Shown: positions 35,825 to 45,342, numbered from the stretch's first letter. The stretch: DNA of 64,000 bases from Pseudomonas viridiflava (GCF_900582625.1 NZ_UTIQ01000084.1:310001-374000); one strand, 5' to 3'. Numbers and translations: made by a program. Notes: generated by a model not told the origin, from the sequence alone.

Positions 35825-36559
35825 TCAGTCTAGACGCTCAAATTTAAGATCCCACACGCCGTGGCCCAAACGCTCGCCGCGGCGCTCGAACTTGGTGATT
35901 GGTCTCTCTTCGGGACGCGGCACATAAGTGCCGTCTGCCGCCTGGTTGCGGTAACCGGGGGCGGCTTGCATCACTTCCAGCATCACTTCGGCGTAAGGCT
36001 GCCAGTCGGTGGCCATATGCAGCACGCCGCCGACCTTCAGCTTCTGCCGCACCAACTCAGCGAATTCAGGCTGCACGATGCGACGCTTATGGTGACGCGC
36101 CTTGTGCCAGGGGTCGGGGAAGAACAACAGAAGGCGGTCCAGGCTGGCATCGGCGACACAGCGCTTGAGCACCTCGATAGCATCGCAGTCATACACGCGC
36201 AGATTTTTCAGGTCCTGGGTCAACACGCCATTGAGCAACGCGCCGACACCGGGACGGTGCACTTCGACGCCGATGAAGTCTTGCTCGGGCGCAGCGGCGG
36301 CCATTTCCAGCAGCGAATGCCCCATACCGAAACCGATTTCCAGCGTGCGCGGCGCCGAGCGGCCGAACACCTGATCGAAATCCACAAAGTCGTCGGCCAG
36401 CGGCAGCACGAACAGCGGCTTGCCGATGTCCAGGCCACGCTGCTGTCCTTCGGTCATGCGACCAGCGCGCATCACGAAGCTCTTGATTGCGCGGTGCTTG
36501 CGCGTATCGGCTGGGGCTTCGTTCTGGACGTCAGCCTGGGTATCTAACGGTTCAGTCAT
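35825..36559 (-). CDS. trmB: TrmB, tRNA (guanine-N7-)-methyltransferase
   Basis: A 244-residue SAM-dependent enzyme that makes m7G46 in t[18 protein letters not shown] is the SAM-binding motif, [15 protein letters not shown] the conserved catalytic/substrate motif, and [18 protein letters not shown] the C-terminal signature. It starts eight bases after the thiG stop, so thiS-thiG-trmB appear co-transcribed. Confidence 0.95.
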   Translation of the reverse strand: MTEPLDTQADVQNEAPADTRKHRAIKSFVMRAGRMTEGQQRGLDIGKPLFVLPLADDFVDFDQVFGRSAPRTLEIGFGMGHSLLEMAAAAPEQDFIGVEVHRPGVGALLNGVLTQDLKNLRVYDCDAIEVLKRCVADASLDRLLLFFPDPWHKARHHKRRIVQPEFAELVRQKLKVGGVLHMATDWQPYAEVMLEVMQAAPGYRNQAADGTYVPRPEERPITKFERRGERLGHGVWDLKFERLD

Positions 36560-36567
36560 GTTGGCTC

Positions 36568-37362
36568 TTACTTGATCAGACCATCCAGCGGCGAAGATGC
36601 GCTGGCATAGAGTTTTTTCGGCATGCGCCCGGCGAGATACGCCATACGCCCAGCCACAATGGCGTGCTTCATGGCTTCGGCCATCAGCACCGGGTTTTGC
36701 GCGTGGGCGATGGCGCTGTTCATGAGCACGGCTTCACAACCGAGTTCCATGGCGATGGTAGCGTCGGAGGCCGTACCGACGCCGGCATCGACGAGCACCG
36801 GAACCCGCGCTTCTTCAAGAATGATGCGCAGGTTGTAGGGGTTGCAGATGCCTAGCCCCGTACCAATCAGCCCCGCCAGCGGCATGACAGCAATGCAGCC
36901 CATCTCGGCCAGCTGGCGCGCAATGATCGGGTCGTCGCTGGTGTAAACCATTACGTCGAAGCCATCTTTAACCAGCACTTCGGCGGCTTTAAGGGTTTCG
37001 ATGACGTTGGGAAACAGGGTTTTCTGATCAGCCAATACTTCCAGCTTCACCAGTTTGTGACCGTCCAACAGCTCACGCGCCAAGCGGCAGGTGCGCACGG
37101 CTTCTGCGGCGTCGTAACAGCCGGCGGTGTTGGGCAGAATGGTGTAACGATCTGGCGGAATGACATCGAGCAGATTCGGCTCATCCGGATTCTGGCCAAT
37201 GTTGGTGCGGCGCACAGCCACCGTCACGATCTCGGCGCCTGAAGCTTCGATGGCGCGACGGGTTTCGTCGAGGTCTTGATACTTGCCAGTGCCCACCAGC
37301 AGGCGAGACTGATAAGTGCGTCCGGCCAGGGTAAACGGCTTATCGGTGCGAGATTGGCTCAT
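36568..37362 (-). CDS. thiG: ThiG, thiazole synthase
   Basis: A 264-residue TIM-barrel enzyme that forms the thiamin thiazole ring from 1-deoxyxylulose 5-phosphate, dehydroglycine and ThiS-thiocarboxylate. Signatures are [20 protein letters not shown], the [20 protein letters not shown] stretch and [20 protein letters not shown]. It lies directly downstream of thiS. Confidence 0.96.
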   Translation of the reverse strand: MSQSRTDKPFTLAGRTYQSRLLVGTGKYQDLDETRRAIEASGAEIVTVAVRRTNIGQNPDEPNLLDVIPPDRYTILPNTAGCYDAAEAVRTCRLARELLDGHKLVKLEVLADQKTLFPNVIETLKAAEVLVKDGFDVMVYTSDDPIIARQLAEMGCIAVMPLAGLIGTGLGICNPYNLRIILEEARVPVLVDAGVGTASDATIAMELGCEAVLMNSAIAHAQNPVLMAEAMKHAIVAGRMAYLAGRMPKKLYASASSPLDGLIK

Positions 37363-37418
37363 CGAAAATCCTCATGCAGTAACGCTAATCGGGTGGGCGA
37401 CAGTCGGAAGCGAACGTG

Positions 37419-37619
37419 TTAACCGCCGCCTATGGCGTGCACAACTTCCAGCGCGTCGCCTTCGTGCAAAACAGTTTCGCCATGTTGACTACGGGGCACG
37501 ATGTCGAGGTTGAGCTCGACCGCAACGCGCCGACCGGTGAGATCCAAGCGTACCAGCAGGTCCGCAACGGTCTGGCCGTCAGCCATTTCGAAAGGTTCAC
37601 CATTCAACTGAATGCGCAT
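37419..37619 (-). CDS. thiS: ThiS, sulfur carrier protein
   Basis: A 66-residue ubiquitin-like sulfur carrier ending in the required di-glycine (VHAIGGG). ThiF-type adenylation and thiocarboxylation of the C-terminal glycine delivers sulfur to ThiG. The ATG at 37619 gives MRIQLNGEPFEM, the usual start; a TTG three codons upstream is unlikely. Confidence 0.93.
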   Translation of the reverse strand: MRIQLNGEPFEMADGQTVADLLVRLDLTGRRVAVELNLDIVPRSQHGETVLHEGDALEVVHAIGGG

Positions 37620-37737
37620 AACAGGCAATCACAAAAGTGAGGGGGCCGGCATTCTAGCCCCAACGCAAGCGCCGACCAAGGCAAAGGCACGCCATTCGTC
37701 TCACAATTGACGCCGCGGTCAGGTTGTCTCGTTTCGC

Positions 37738-38112
37738 TCATCGGCCCGGTTTGCGCCAGGCCGCGAGCCCGAGGCAAAACCAGCCACCGAGAAAAGCCAC
37801 GCCGCCAAACGGCGTAACAATGCCCAGCTTCGTCATCCCGGTCAGGGTCAATAAGTAGAGGCTCCCGGAAAACAATACGTTGCCGATTGCAAATAACCAG
37901 CCTGCCGCACTCAGCGAGCGACTCGGCAGATGCGGCGCCAAAAGGGCCACTGCCAATAACCCGAGGGCATGCAGCATTTGATAATGGGTGCCCGTCTGGA
38001 AGATCGCCAAGTACTCGGGCGACAGCGTGGCCTTGAGACCGTGCGCTGCAAAGGCTCCTAACGCGACGCCCGTGAAACCAAAAAATGCCCCCAGCAATAA
38101 AAATCGACGCAA
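37738..38112 (-). CDS. DUF423 membrane protein
   Basis: A 124-residue inner-membrane protein with four hydrophobic segments, recognised by the DUF423 start LLLGAFFGFTGVALGAFAAHGLK and the HYQMLHALGLL motif. The start is taken as TTG at 38112, because CCGGAGG lies seven bases upstream and this gives the family length; the open frame to an ATG at 38187 would overlap the adhesin-like gene and adds unrelated sequence. Function unknown. It marks the edge of the core genome before the fimbrial operon. Confidence 0.85.
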   Translation of the reverse strand: MRRFLLLGAFFGFTGVALGAFAAHGLKATLSPEYLAIFQTGTHYQMLHALGLLAVALLAPHLPSRSLSAAGWLFAIGNVLFSGSLYLLTLTGMTKLGIVTPFGGVAFLGGWFCLGLAAWRKPGR

Positions 38113-38186
38113 CGTAAACCTCCGGAGTGGGTGAGCGCAGAAGACTTCAAAACGTGCGTTGCGCCGAACAGCAACGGCTGGGCTCA

Positions 38187-39470
38187 TTAATGCACGTCGA
38201 GGCTGATAGTAAACGGTACGGAAAACTGTTGCGCAGCCGGGGTGTCGGCGGTGGTTTGGTAGTACCTGAACGTCAACAACGCGCCGCCGACCCCACGATT
38301 ACTTCCCGAAGCGGGTCCACCGTCGAACCAGTTCGAACCGGCCATATGGTCCCCGCAATCCGCCCGGCAATAATGACCATGTGAAGAAGAGACGGTGCCT
38401 GAAGCCGGGTCGACGTAGCCTCGGCCCTGTGCGTCATAGCTGACAGGAGACCAAGGCAATGCAGGCGAATTTTGTTCGAACACCACTGGCGAATCGTTGA
38501 GCAGGATCTGCACGCCGACATCACTCGCTGCGGACGGCATGCCTACACCGTCGACCCCATTGTTCAGTGGAAAGGCGGCGTTAAACGACACAGAAACCAC
38601 GCTACTCAAAGCGGCTTCGCAACTGAATAAAAGCGGCTGACGGTGCAGCGCCAACTCAGTTGCGCCGGGACCAACGAAGGAAGTTGTTGGGAGCGACGCC
38701 AACCGAATAGTGGACAGAGCGTTCATGCCCGTTCCGCTTGAATCGTGAGCTTGGCATGCAGGACTTTTAGCGTTAGCAAGACGGCTAGCGTCATTTGCAA
38801 CAGCGGGGTTCAGCAACCCCGAAACGACGAGTTGGTTATCAGCCGCTGACGTATCCACCTGGCCGGCGGCGAAATATTTAATGAAACCGACGCCCTCAGG
38901 AAAATGGATCACGGCATTAGCTGTATCGCCGGAAAACGCTCCCGTCTTCACCAAGCTCAGCCGCATAGGAACTGGAGGGATGCCTGTTCGATTCAGCAAC
39001 AGCTGTCCACCCGGACGAACCGTTTCACTGCTGGTCGCCAGCACGACGGCACCGGCTCGGACGCTTCCGGATGGAAATTCGACAAACATCGAAACGCCAT
39101 CGGCACTGCTTGGCACCATAAACCCCAAGCCCCGGGAACTGGAATTCGAAGGAGGATAGTAAATAACATCGAGAAGTTTGCCGCTTAGCTCGTACAGGTC
39201 GCTGCACATTCGGGCACTAAGCGTTAGCGTTTCTAGCGCTAATAAGGAGCCAGCAGGAAAGCGAGAATCCTCACGCCACGAACGATTGAATAACATTCGA
39301 TAACTGGGCGCCTCTAACACGATCTGCCGAGAGGCTACAGAACTACTGACACCAGCGCTTGCGCTCGACCAATCGCAGCCGGCAAACGAGCTAGGAGAAA
39401 GTGAAATAAAACAAATAAAAAGAAAGCCGGACAATAAACCGGCCGAACTACATGATGTGCCAAGATCCAT
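38187..39470 (-). CDS. Fimbrial adhesin-like protein, copy 2
   Basis: A 427-residue exported protein, last gene of the chaperone-usher operon. It has a signal peptide (about 1-30), a long N-terminal domain (~31-230) and a C-terminal pilin-like domain ending in the alternating hydrophobic strand QQFSVPFTISLDVH, as expected for donor-strand assembly. It is a clear paralogue of the preceding gene, with the same placement of six cysteines, including a CxxxC pair (YCRADCGD) near the end. Two-domain architecture suggests a tip adhesin. The ATG at 39470 has GGGAG upstream; a GTG three codons earlier is also open. The ligand is unknown. Confidence 0.8.
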   Translation of the reverse strand: MDLGTSCSSAGLLSGFLFICFISLSPSSFAGCDWSSASAGVSSSVASRQIVLEAPSYRMLFNRSWREDSRFPAGSLLALETLTLSARMCSDLYELSGKLLDVIYYPPSNSSSRGLGFMVPSSADGVSMFVEFPSGSVRAGAVVLATSSETVRPGGQLLLNRTGIPPVPMRLSLVKTGAFSGDTANAVIHFPEGVGFIKYFAAGQVDTSAADNQLVVSGLLNPAVANDASRLANAKSPACQAHDSSGTGMNALSTIRLASLPTTSFVGPGATELALHRQPLLFSCEAALSSVVSVSFNAAFPLNNGVDGVGMPSAASDVGVQILLNDSPVVFEQNSPALPWSPVSYDAQGRGYVDPASGTVSSSHGHYCRADCGDHMAGSNWFDGGPASGSNRGVGGALLTFRYYQTTADTPAAQQFSVPFTISLDVH

Positions 39471-39531
39471 CTTCGCCACTCCCGCAAATCCATTTGCAAA
39501 ATAAACCTAAAAATGTAAATAAAACACCGAG

Positions 39532-40803
39532 CTAAAGCACATCTAACGTTACGGTAAACGGGACCGAGATAGTGCGTGGCTCAGGCGCAGCCGTGGTCGT
39601 TTGATAATATTTAAACGTAACCGTCGCACCCAAACCGTCATTGTTACCCGAAGCAGCGCCGCTATTCTCCCAGTTAGGGCCAATCATATCTTCGTCACAA
39701 TTTTTCTCACAAATCCAACCCTGTTGTTTAAGAAGACCGTGAAACTGGTCTGCAACATCGTTATTGAGAGCGGTCAGGTTCCAAGGTAACGCTTTCGATG
39801 CAACGCCAAACTTTACGGGCACGTCATCCAGAAGCAGCTGTATGCCGATATCGCTGTCGGCTTCAGGCATACCGACCCCCTCCGCCCCTTTATTAAGTGG
39901 GTACGTTGCACTAAAGGAAATGGCAGGTCTGGTATCAGCGACCCCTTTGCAGGAAAACCTAAATTGATGAGACTTGGACGACGCTTCGACCGGTCCAATG
40001 CCCTGAAACGCAGATGTACTCACCGGGGACATAGAAATAATCTTAAGCCCCGAGTTCAGGGGGATTTTGTCAAACCCCAATATTTCGCAGCTCGGTGCGC
40101 TGGCTAATCCGAGATAAGTGAGGTTATTCCCCCCACCGTTATAACGGGCAGGCATCAACAGTTGATCTTGAGCCGCTGAAACTAAGGTAGGATCTTGAAC
40201 TCCGCGATAGGTGAACCAACCCAGTCCGCCTGCAACGGTTATCTCGCCTTTACTGGAGTCGCCAGAAGTATTGGCAAATAAGCCGGTTTTAACCACCGAC
40301 AGTTTTACAGGGATAGGCGCGAATTTGGCGGTGGATTGCGTGAGAGCGCCAGAGGCAGCGACATTCCCTGCGCTGGCAGTAAGATAGATGCCTCCGGCCT
40401 GGAATGTCCCGTTCGGAAACTCTATTTCAATGGCGACGCCCGCAGCATTAGTCGGTATTCGAAATCCGGATCCAGTCTGTATTGCATTCAATGGGGGCAC
40501 GTAAACAACGGCCGCTTTCTGCCCTTTAAGCTCTCGAAGGTTGGTACATACACTTCCTGTTAGGGTTGTCAAAGACATTCCCATATACGTTCCGACAGGA
40601 TGACGGGAATCGTTATACCAGCGTTTGTTCGCCAACATCTTAAAACCTGCGGTTTGGAAAACGATGGGTGTAGTAATGGCATTCGGTAACGACGCTCCGC
40701 CCCAAGAGCAGGCAGCCGACGCCATCAACGACCAGAACAAAGCGCCCCCCGCACACGTGACAACGATTACCCGTCGGATAAAGAGCCTAGCTAACGCAAG
40801 CAT
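39532..40803 (-). CDS. Fimbrial adhesin-like protein, copy 1
   Basis: A 423-residue exported protein that starts five bases after the usher stop. Signal peptide ~1-31 (ends MASAACSWGG), then a large N-terminal domain and a pilin-like C-terminal domain ending RTISVPFTVTLDVL. It aligns along its whole length with the next gene (for example KLSVVKTGLFA vs RLSLVKTGAFS, and FKYYQTTTAAP vs FRYYQTTADTP). Cysteines occur at the mature N-terminus, SVCTNL, PSCEIL, FSCKG and the ICEKNCDED pair. It is probably a two-domain tip protein secreted by the upstream chaperone and usher. Confidence 0.8.
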   Translation of the reverse strand: MLALARLFIRRVIVVTCAGGALFWSLMASAACSWGGASLPNAITTPIVFQTAGFKMLANKRWYNDSRHPVGTYMGMSLTTLTGSVCTNLRELKGQKAAVVYVPPLNAIQTGSGFRIPTNAAGVAIEIEFPNGTFQAGGIYLTASAGNVAASGALTQSTAKFAPIPVKLSVVKTGLFANTSGDSSKGEITVAGGLGWFTYRGVQDPTLVSAAQDQLLMPARYNGGGNNLTYLGLASAPSCEILGFDKIPLNSGLKIISMSPVSTSAFQGIGPVEASSKSHQFRFSCKGVADTRPAISFSATYPLNKGAEGVGMPEADSDIGIQLLLDDVPVKFGVASKALPWNLTALNNDVADQFHGLLKQQGWICEKNCDEDMIGPNWENSGAASGNNDGLGATVTFKYYQTTTAAPEPRTISVPFTVTLDVL

Positions 40804-40808
40804 GGTGA

Positions 40809-43388
40809 TTACTCATATTTACATGTCGTGTAATTTCTGTCCTTACCTGAAGCGCGCATATCCAAGTTCGCAGCGCTATCCTGCTTGTTAAACTGATAAT
40901 CCATCATGCAATTGCGTCCACCCACCTTCACGAGAAGTTTTCCTTGCGCGTCCACACCCCGAGCAAAAATACTTCCTGCCTGCCCTACATATCCCACAAC
41001 GTTGCCCGACGTGTTGTTGAACACTTCCGCTCCAAATGGCAACGCACTGCCATCTTCGAACATACCATTTATAACAATGGTGTTTTCGCGCAGCGTTTCA
41101 AACGTGACTTTAACGATTGATCCCGCGACAGGGACTGACTCACTGCTTGTATCAGCAATTGAAATATCTGACGACAATCCCTCCGAGTCAATTTCGACCC
41201 GATTACGCGAATAGGCTGAAAGATATGGAACGACTCCGTAGCCCCGGCCATCTACCACCGCGCCGCTGGAATTGGTGATACGAGCGCCATCGGCATCTTT
41301 GGCTTCTATTAATGCAACGGTTTCGCCCAAAGTTTGACCTAACGTCACGCCCCCATCATGGACCAGCACCGATCCAGACACACCTAAAGAAGCCTGCTGA
41401 TAGTCGTCCCCTTTGGTATAACCACTAGTGACAAATCCTTTGGAGCCTTGATAGGTGCCATTGAGCCCGTAGCTGGCAGACGCATTCTGGCTGTCAAGAC
41501 CTTGGGTGGTTGAGACGCCGTAGGTGTACTCTTGGTCATTGCCTGCTATACCACCCAGTTGCATCTGCCCGTAACTGCCCGACTCCGAATTACGCGTCGT
41601 ACTTGCCGAAACATAGTTTCGCCCATAATTAGAAGCGAAAATCGGCATGCTAAAGTTCAGCCGAAATTCGTTATATCTCCTGTCATCCTTATCTTTGACC
41701 CGTGATAGAGCGACGTCATAATTTAGGTCTCGGAAACGATTTGCATACGAGAGCTGAAACTGCGTATCTGACCCTTCGCGATTCCAGAAATTGCGCGTAG
41801 AGCCGCTGACAGATGCAGCGCCAAGATCGTAAGGGAGTCTTTGGCGCAAGTTCATATCAAAACGCCCTTTCTGCTTCGCCCGGTAACCGTATCCCAGACC
41901 GTCTTGGGTGGGTCCGTTCTGAAACTTTGAATCCTGGCTCGTAACAAACTCACTAAATGACCAGAAGCCGCGACTGGAGAACCTGTAACTGGATAGCGTG
42001 ACGTTAGTGCCAGTTGGCTCATAAAGCGTTGAATAGACAAATCGGATGCTATCGCCATTGATCGCATCCGATCCTCCCAAACTCGCACTTGAGTAGGTGT
42101 AGTCAGCCGATATACCGCCTAAATACGTACTAACGGCACTGCCTAGGGCCACAGCCTGGTAGGCTTCGCTTCCGACAAATCCACCGAACGCTGTAACGTA
42201 GTTGTTTACGCCGTGCTGAAAGTTAACCTGCCCAACCACGGGTTTAAAATTGCTGTAAGAGGGCGCCCAAGCTTCCCCGAGACTCGCCGAGTATTTAGAC
42301 TGACCAGGACGGAGCAATTGCACTAAAGACGAGTACGGCACAGTAAAGCTTTTAATCGAGCCATCCGCCTCCGTTACGGTAACGTCCAGATCATTACCGT
42401 AACCACTCAGCATTAAATTTTTAATTTCAAAAGGGCCCGGCGGCACGGCTCGTTCATAGATAATTGCGCCCCCCTGTTTGATCGTCAACTTAGCGTTCGA
42501 GTCCGCCGTTCCGGTTACCACCGGCGCATAACTTCTCAGCGAGGCAGGCAACATCCGCGTATCTGTTGAAATAAACGCGCCTTGCAAGCCATAGGAGTCG
42601 AACAGTTGGCCATCGGTATAATTCTGCCCAACCGTAAGGGTGCTGCTCAACCGCTCTATATCCGTCTGCGCATAGGTACGCTGATTTTGATATGAACGGT
42701 TTTCACCGTCAGCCGCTACAGAGGAAATGTTCCGAATCCGCCACCCCTCGACATTCATTCCGCTTTCAAAATACGCGAAGGCTTGTGTCGAAGCGTTACC
42801 ATAACTGCTTGAATTAAATGCATCTATGGAATAGTTCAACCGCGCGGCGTTGATGCCTCTATCCCATTCAAGCGGACTAATATAATCCTTGGGCCGCTCT
42901 ATTAAATAGGCCTGAGGAACGTAAGCTTCAAGACGTTGCTCGGAAAAATCGAAGTTCACCGAGGCGCCAGGTACGACGTTTCCTATCTGACGGCATTTAC
43001 CAGTGGCTGCGCCTTCCGAAATCCACTTCGAGTCTTCTTCAGGCAACCTGGAGATGTCAATACCAAGCAAGGAAAAATCCTTTGCAGTAAAACAGGCTAT
43101 TGCAGACTTTTTGTCTGCCACAGAAATAAATTTTATCGAAGTTGACCTTTGCAGATCGTCGTTCAGATATAAATCTACTTTAAAGTTTCCAGGAGGCGCT
43201 GGATTACCGTCAGTAAACCTCGATAAATCTGCACCGTGCTTCTCGCCAGGCGCGCCCCACAACATACGATTGTCGAACTCGACGGCGGCGTATTTTTCTG
43301 GTGTGGCCAACGCTGGAGCAGCGAAGATCAACACAAAATGCGCGCACATGAGTGAAAACGCTGTCAGGTTCCGGCTTCGATTTTTCAT
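40809..43388 (-). CDS. Fimbrial outer-membrane usher
   Basis: An 859-residue outer-membrane usher of the chaperone-usher pathway. Signal peptide ~1-28, then the N-terminal chaperone-binding domain (VEFDNRMLWG..., FKVDLYLND), the beta-barrel with plug, and two C-terminal domains ending in ...YTTCKYE, with the C-terminal cysteine pair (RNCMMDY and TTCKYE). PapC-family hallmarks include the ASLRSYAPVVTGTADSNAKL stretch. It threads subunits supplied by the chaperone encoded directly upstream. The coding sequence is more A/T rich than the flanking core genes. Confidence 0.94.
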   Translation of the reverse strand: MKNRSRNLTAFSLMCAHFVLIFAAPALATPEKYAAVEFDNRMLWGAPGEKHGADLSRFTDGNPAPPGNFKVDLYLNDDLQRSTSIKFISVADKKSAIACFTAKDFSLLGIDISRLPEEDSKWISEGAATGKCRQIGNVVPGASVNFDFSEQRLEAYVPQAYLIERPKDYISPLEWDRGINAARLNYSIDAFNSSSYGNASTQAFAYFESGMNVEGWRIRNISSVAADGENRSYQNQRTYAQTDIERLSSTLTVGQNYTDGQLFDSYGLQGAFISTDTRMLPASLRSYAPVVTGTADSNAKLTIKQGGAIIYERAVPPGPFEIKNLMLSGYGNDLDVTVTEADGSIKSFTVPYSSLVQLLRPGQSKYSASLGEAWAPSYSNFKPVVGQVNFQHGVNNYVTAFGGFVGSEAYQAVALGSAVSTYLGGISADYTYSSASLGGSDAINGDSIRFVYSTLYEPTGTNVTLSSYRFSSRGFWSFSEFVTSQDSKFQNGPTQDGLGYGYRAKQKGRFDMNLRQRLPYDLGAASVSGSTRNFWNREGSDTQFQLSYANRFRDLNYDVALSRVKDKDDRRYNEFRLNFSMPIFASNYGRNYVSASTTRNSESGSYGQMQLGGIAGNDQEYTYGVSTTQGLDSQNASASYGLNGTYQGSKGFVTSGYTKGDDYQQASLGVSGSVLVHDGGVTLGQTLGETVALIEAKDADGARITNSSGAVVDGRGYGVVPYLSAYSRNRVEIDSEGLSSDISIADTSSESVPVAGSIVKVTFETLRENTIVINGMFEDGSALPFGAEVFNNTSGNVVGYVGQAGSIFARGVDAQGKLLVKVGGRNCMMDYQFNKQDSAANLDMRASGKDRNYTTCKYE

Positions 43389-43405
43389 ATTATAACCAGA
43401 AGGTA

Positions 43406-44155
43406 TTAGAACGTAGCGGCGGGCTTATTCCAAACAGGGGACCCGCCATAATCATTGACTGACTTATAGGTAACTGATGGCGAATGCTGAGAGCTACGCA
43501 CTCTTTTTAATTCAAATATTTTTGTCGTATAAGGCGCTATCATTTCCGCTTCTACAACGCCGCCATCAGCGTTAGATCCGACGCCTAACGTGCTGATATT
43601 CACGTGATAGGGAGTAGGGTTTTCTAACTTCACTCTCCCAGGCTGGTATTTAACAACCAACTTTTCCGGAGCATCATTCGCGACCCCATTCAACCCTTTA
43701 GGCCGCAGGAATATTTTTATGCGGGTTCGAAAGCGAAACTGTAGATAGTTATCATCATCAGTGTTTAAGGTTGGCTTGCTGGGAATTTCCAGAACGTTCA
43801 ACCAATACACTGACTCTCGGTCCGACGGCACCGGAAGATTACGGGTGTACTGTATCTTCGCGACCTGCCCCTTTTTCGGATCAATTCGGAAGATTGGGGT
43901 CGTCACGACAAATGGAACCCGAATATTTTCCGGACTCGCTTTTTTGTCGCCATCGTCAATCCAAATCTGAACGAGTTTTGGTTCTGCGCCTTCATTTGTC
44001 ATACGTATAGAAACTTCGGTCTTCTCTTCGGGATATATCACGCGCGTGCCATCCAAAACGACCGAGGCAAATACAGGACCGGAAAAAATAATAGAAATAA
44101 TAAACGGGGATATTTTAAAAGCTGACCGTAAGTACTGAAGTATATTAGTGTGCAT
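43406..44155 (-). CDS. Periplasmic fimbrial chaperone (PapD-like)
   Basis: A 249-residue periplasmic chaperone with two immunoglobulin-like domains. The signal peptide is ~1-30 (FIISIIFSGPVFA), then VVLDGTRVIYPEEKTEVSIRMTNEG containing the conserved strand-A/B residues, and VYWLNVLEIPSKP, the family signature. The start at 44155 has AGGTGA upstream; the frame is open five codons further to a GTG. It caps pilin subunits by donor-strand complementation before delivery to the usher. Followed by the usher after 17 bases. Confidence 0.93.
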   Translation of the reverse strand: MHTNILQYLRSAFKISPFIISIIFSGPVFASVVLDGTRVIYPEEKTEVSIRMTNEGAEPKLVQIWIDDGDKKASPENIRVPFVVTTPIFRIDPKKGQVAKIQYTRNLPVPSDRESVYWLNVLEIPSKPTLNTDDDNYLQFRFRTRIKIFLRPKGLNGVANDAPEKLVVKYQPGRVKLENPTPYHVNISTLGVGSNADGGVVEAEMIAPYTTKIFELKRVRSSQHSPSVTYKSVNDYGGSPVWNKPAATF

Positions 44156-44191
44156 ATTTTCACCTGACACCGAAAACCAAAACTAAAACTA

Positions 44192-44719
44192 TTAAATTGA
44201 CTCGACTAAAAAGGTAACTGTACCAGTCACTTTTCCTGCGACGGCTGCACCGGTAGCGTAGTACTGAACAAAAAAATCGAATTTCACTCTATTTTCGTCC
44301 GCCCCTCCTACAGCAACGCCCGCGCTGCTAACTTGCTGGCCTTTCGCTGCATTTACATCCACTGCACTCCCATCGGAATTCAGTATCTGCAACTGGACAT
44401 TTTGCGCCCCTTTAACCGCAGTATTTGGCAGTCGTCCTGAAGTCCCAACTACAATTGATGCGAGCGGATCGCCTTCGAAGTAGATGAACGAATCAGGTGG
44501 ACAGCCTTTAATCTCGATTGAAAACGGTGTCCGGCCAGTCGTATCGCTGGCATTCCTAAGTGAAGTACTCGGCGCGATTGGTAACTTAACCCGCTGCTCT
44601 TTGCTTACAACAGCACATGTAGCGGCGGTAACTTTTCCTTCGACTGTGAAACTCGAAGTTGCCCCATTGCAATAGTGCGAGAACAAAAACAAGAGTGCGT
44701 AAACTTTTGATTTTTTCAT
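44192..44719 (-). CDS. Minor fimbrial subunit
   Basis: A 175-residue exported pilin. Signal peptide ~1-22 (KKSKVYALLFLFSHYCNGA), then an Ig-like pilin domain with one cysteine pair (AATCAVVS and KGCPPDS) and a C-terminal beta strand GTVTFLVESI. It resembles the major subunit at 44779 in layout (NAA-QLQILNSDGSAVD vs VELQILNKDGKVMD) but is shorter in signal and diverged. Likely an adaptor or minor shaft subunit. A frame extension to 44746 is not signal-like. Confidence 0.83.
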   Translation of the reverse strand: MKKSKVYALLFLFSHYCNGATSSFTVEGKVTAATCAVVSKEQRVKLPIAPSTSLRNASDTTGRTPFSIEIKGCPPDSFIYFEGDPLASIVVGTSGRLPNTAVKGAQNVQLQILNSDGSAVDVNAAKGQQVSSAGVAVGGADENRVKFDFFVQYYATGAAVAGKVTGTVTFLVESI

Positions 44720-44744
44720 GTAGCACCCAGTATATTGGAAAAGC

Positions 44745-44767
44745 AATGCCTGGCGAGGCCAGGCATT
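44745..44767 (-). terminator. Hairpin after the major fimbrial subunit gene
   Basis: AATGCCTGGC and GCCAGGCATT pair perfectly (10 base pairs) around GAG, twelve bases after the major subunit stop. On the minus strand TTTT follows soon after. Such intercistronic hairpins in fimbrial operons lower downstream expression and protect the abundant major-subunit mRNA. Confidence 0.7.
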
Positions 44768-44778
44768 TAACTTAGACT

Positions 44779-45342
44779 TTACTCATAGTCAATTTCATAG
44801 TCGACACTGGAGGTCAAGCCACCCGCAGTAGCATCGCCTTGTGAGATGTACTGGACAAAATGGCTAAGATATGCGGTTCCTATACCATTAGCGTCAGCAA
44901 CAAGGTCTTCTCCGATAGCGCCTTGCGCACCAGTCCCCAAAGACAAATCCATTACTTTGCCATCTTTGTTCAATATTTGAAGTTCGACGTTCTTGGTTGC
45001 GTTCGTTTGTGCAGTATTCCGCAAATGCCCTTCCGGAGTAATGTTACCTCCAGCGGAAAAAAACACTTTCGCCTTACTTGCCAGCGTGGACGCCGACGAG
45101 CAATCGGAAAGCTGAAAATTTAAGAAAGTACGACCGGCTGTAGAGCCTTCCACCTTAAGAAGCTTGGACGAAACGATGGGCAGTTTCACCGTTGCGTCAT
45201 TGGTTTGCTTATTTACTACTACCGTGCAAGTGGTATCAGATACACCGCCTTCAAAGTTGATTTTTCCTTCGTTCGCAGTCGCCACTTGGGCAAAGCTAGC
45301 CAGAACGACGCTAGCGCTGAGTACAGCCAATTTGTTTTTCAT
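44779..45342 (-). CDS. Major fimbrial subunit (type 1-like pilin)
   Basis: A 187-residue exported pilin, first gene of the fimbrial operon. The signal peptide ends ATA before NEGKINFEGG, the classic N-terminal donor strand region. The pilin disulfide is formed by DTTCTVVV and SDCSSA, and the C-terminus has the penultimate tyrosine (VDYEIDYE) typical of type 1/P pilins. It should form the fibre shaft. The ribosome site is weak in the sequence; the promoter is presumably in the A/T-rich 45343-45440 stretch. Confidence 0.9.
   Translation of the reverse strand: MKNKLAVLSASVVLASFAQVATANEGKINFEGGVSDTTCTVVVNKQTNDATVKLPIVSSKLLKVEGSTAGRTFLNFQLSDCSSASTLASKAKVFFSAGGNITPEGHLRNTAQTNATKNVELQILNKDGKVMDLSLGTGAQGAIGEDLVADANGIGTAYLSHFVQYISQGDATAGGLTSSVDYEIDYE

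Noticed and set aside
38113-38187. N-terminal extension of the DUF423 protein to an ATG at 38187
   Set aside because: A TTG at 38112 with a strong ribosome site gives the family length; the extra 25 residues are not conserved-looking and overlap the neighbouring gene.
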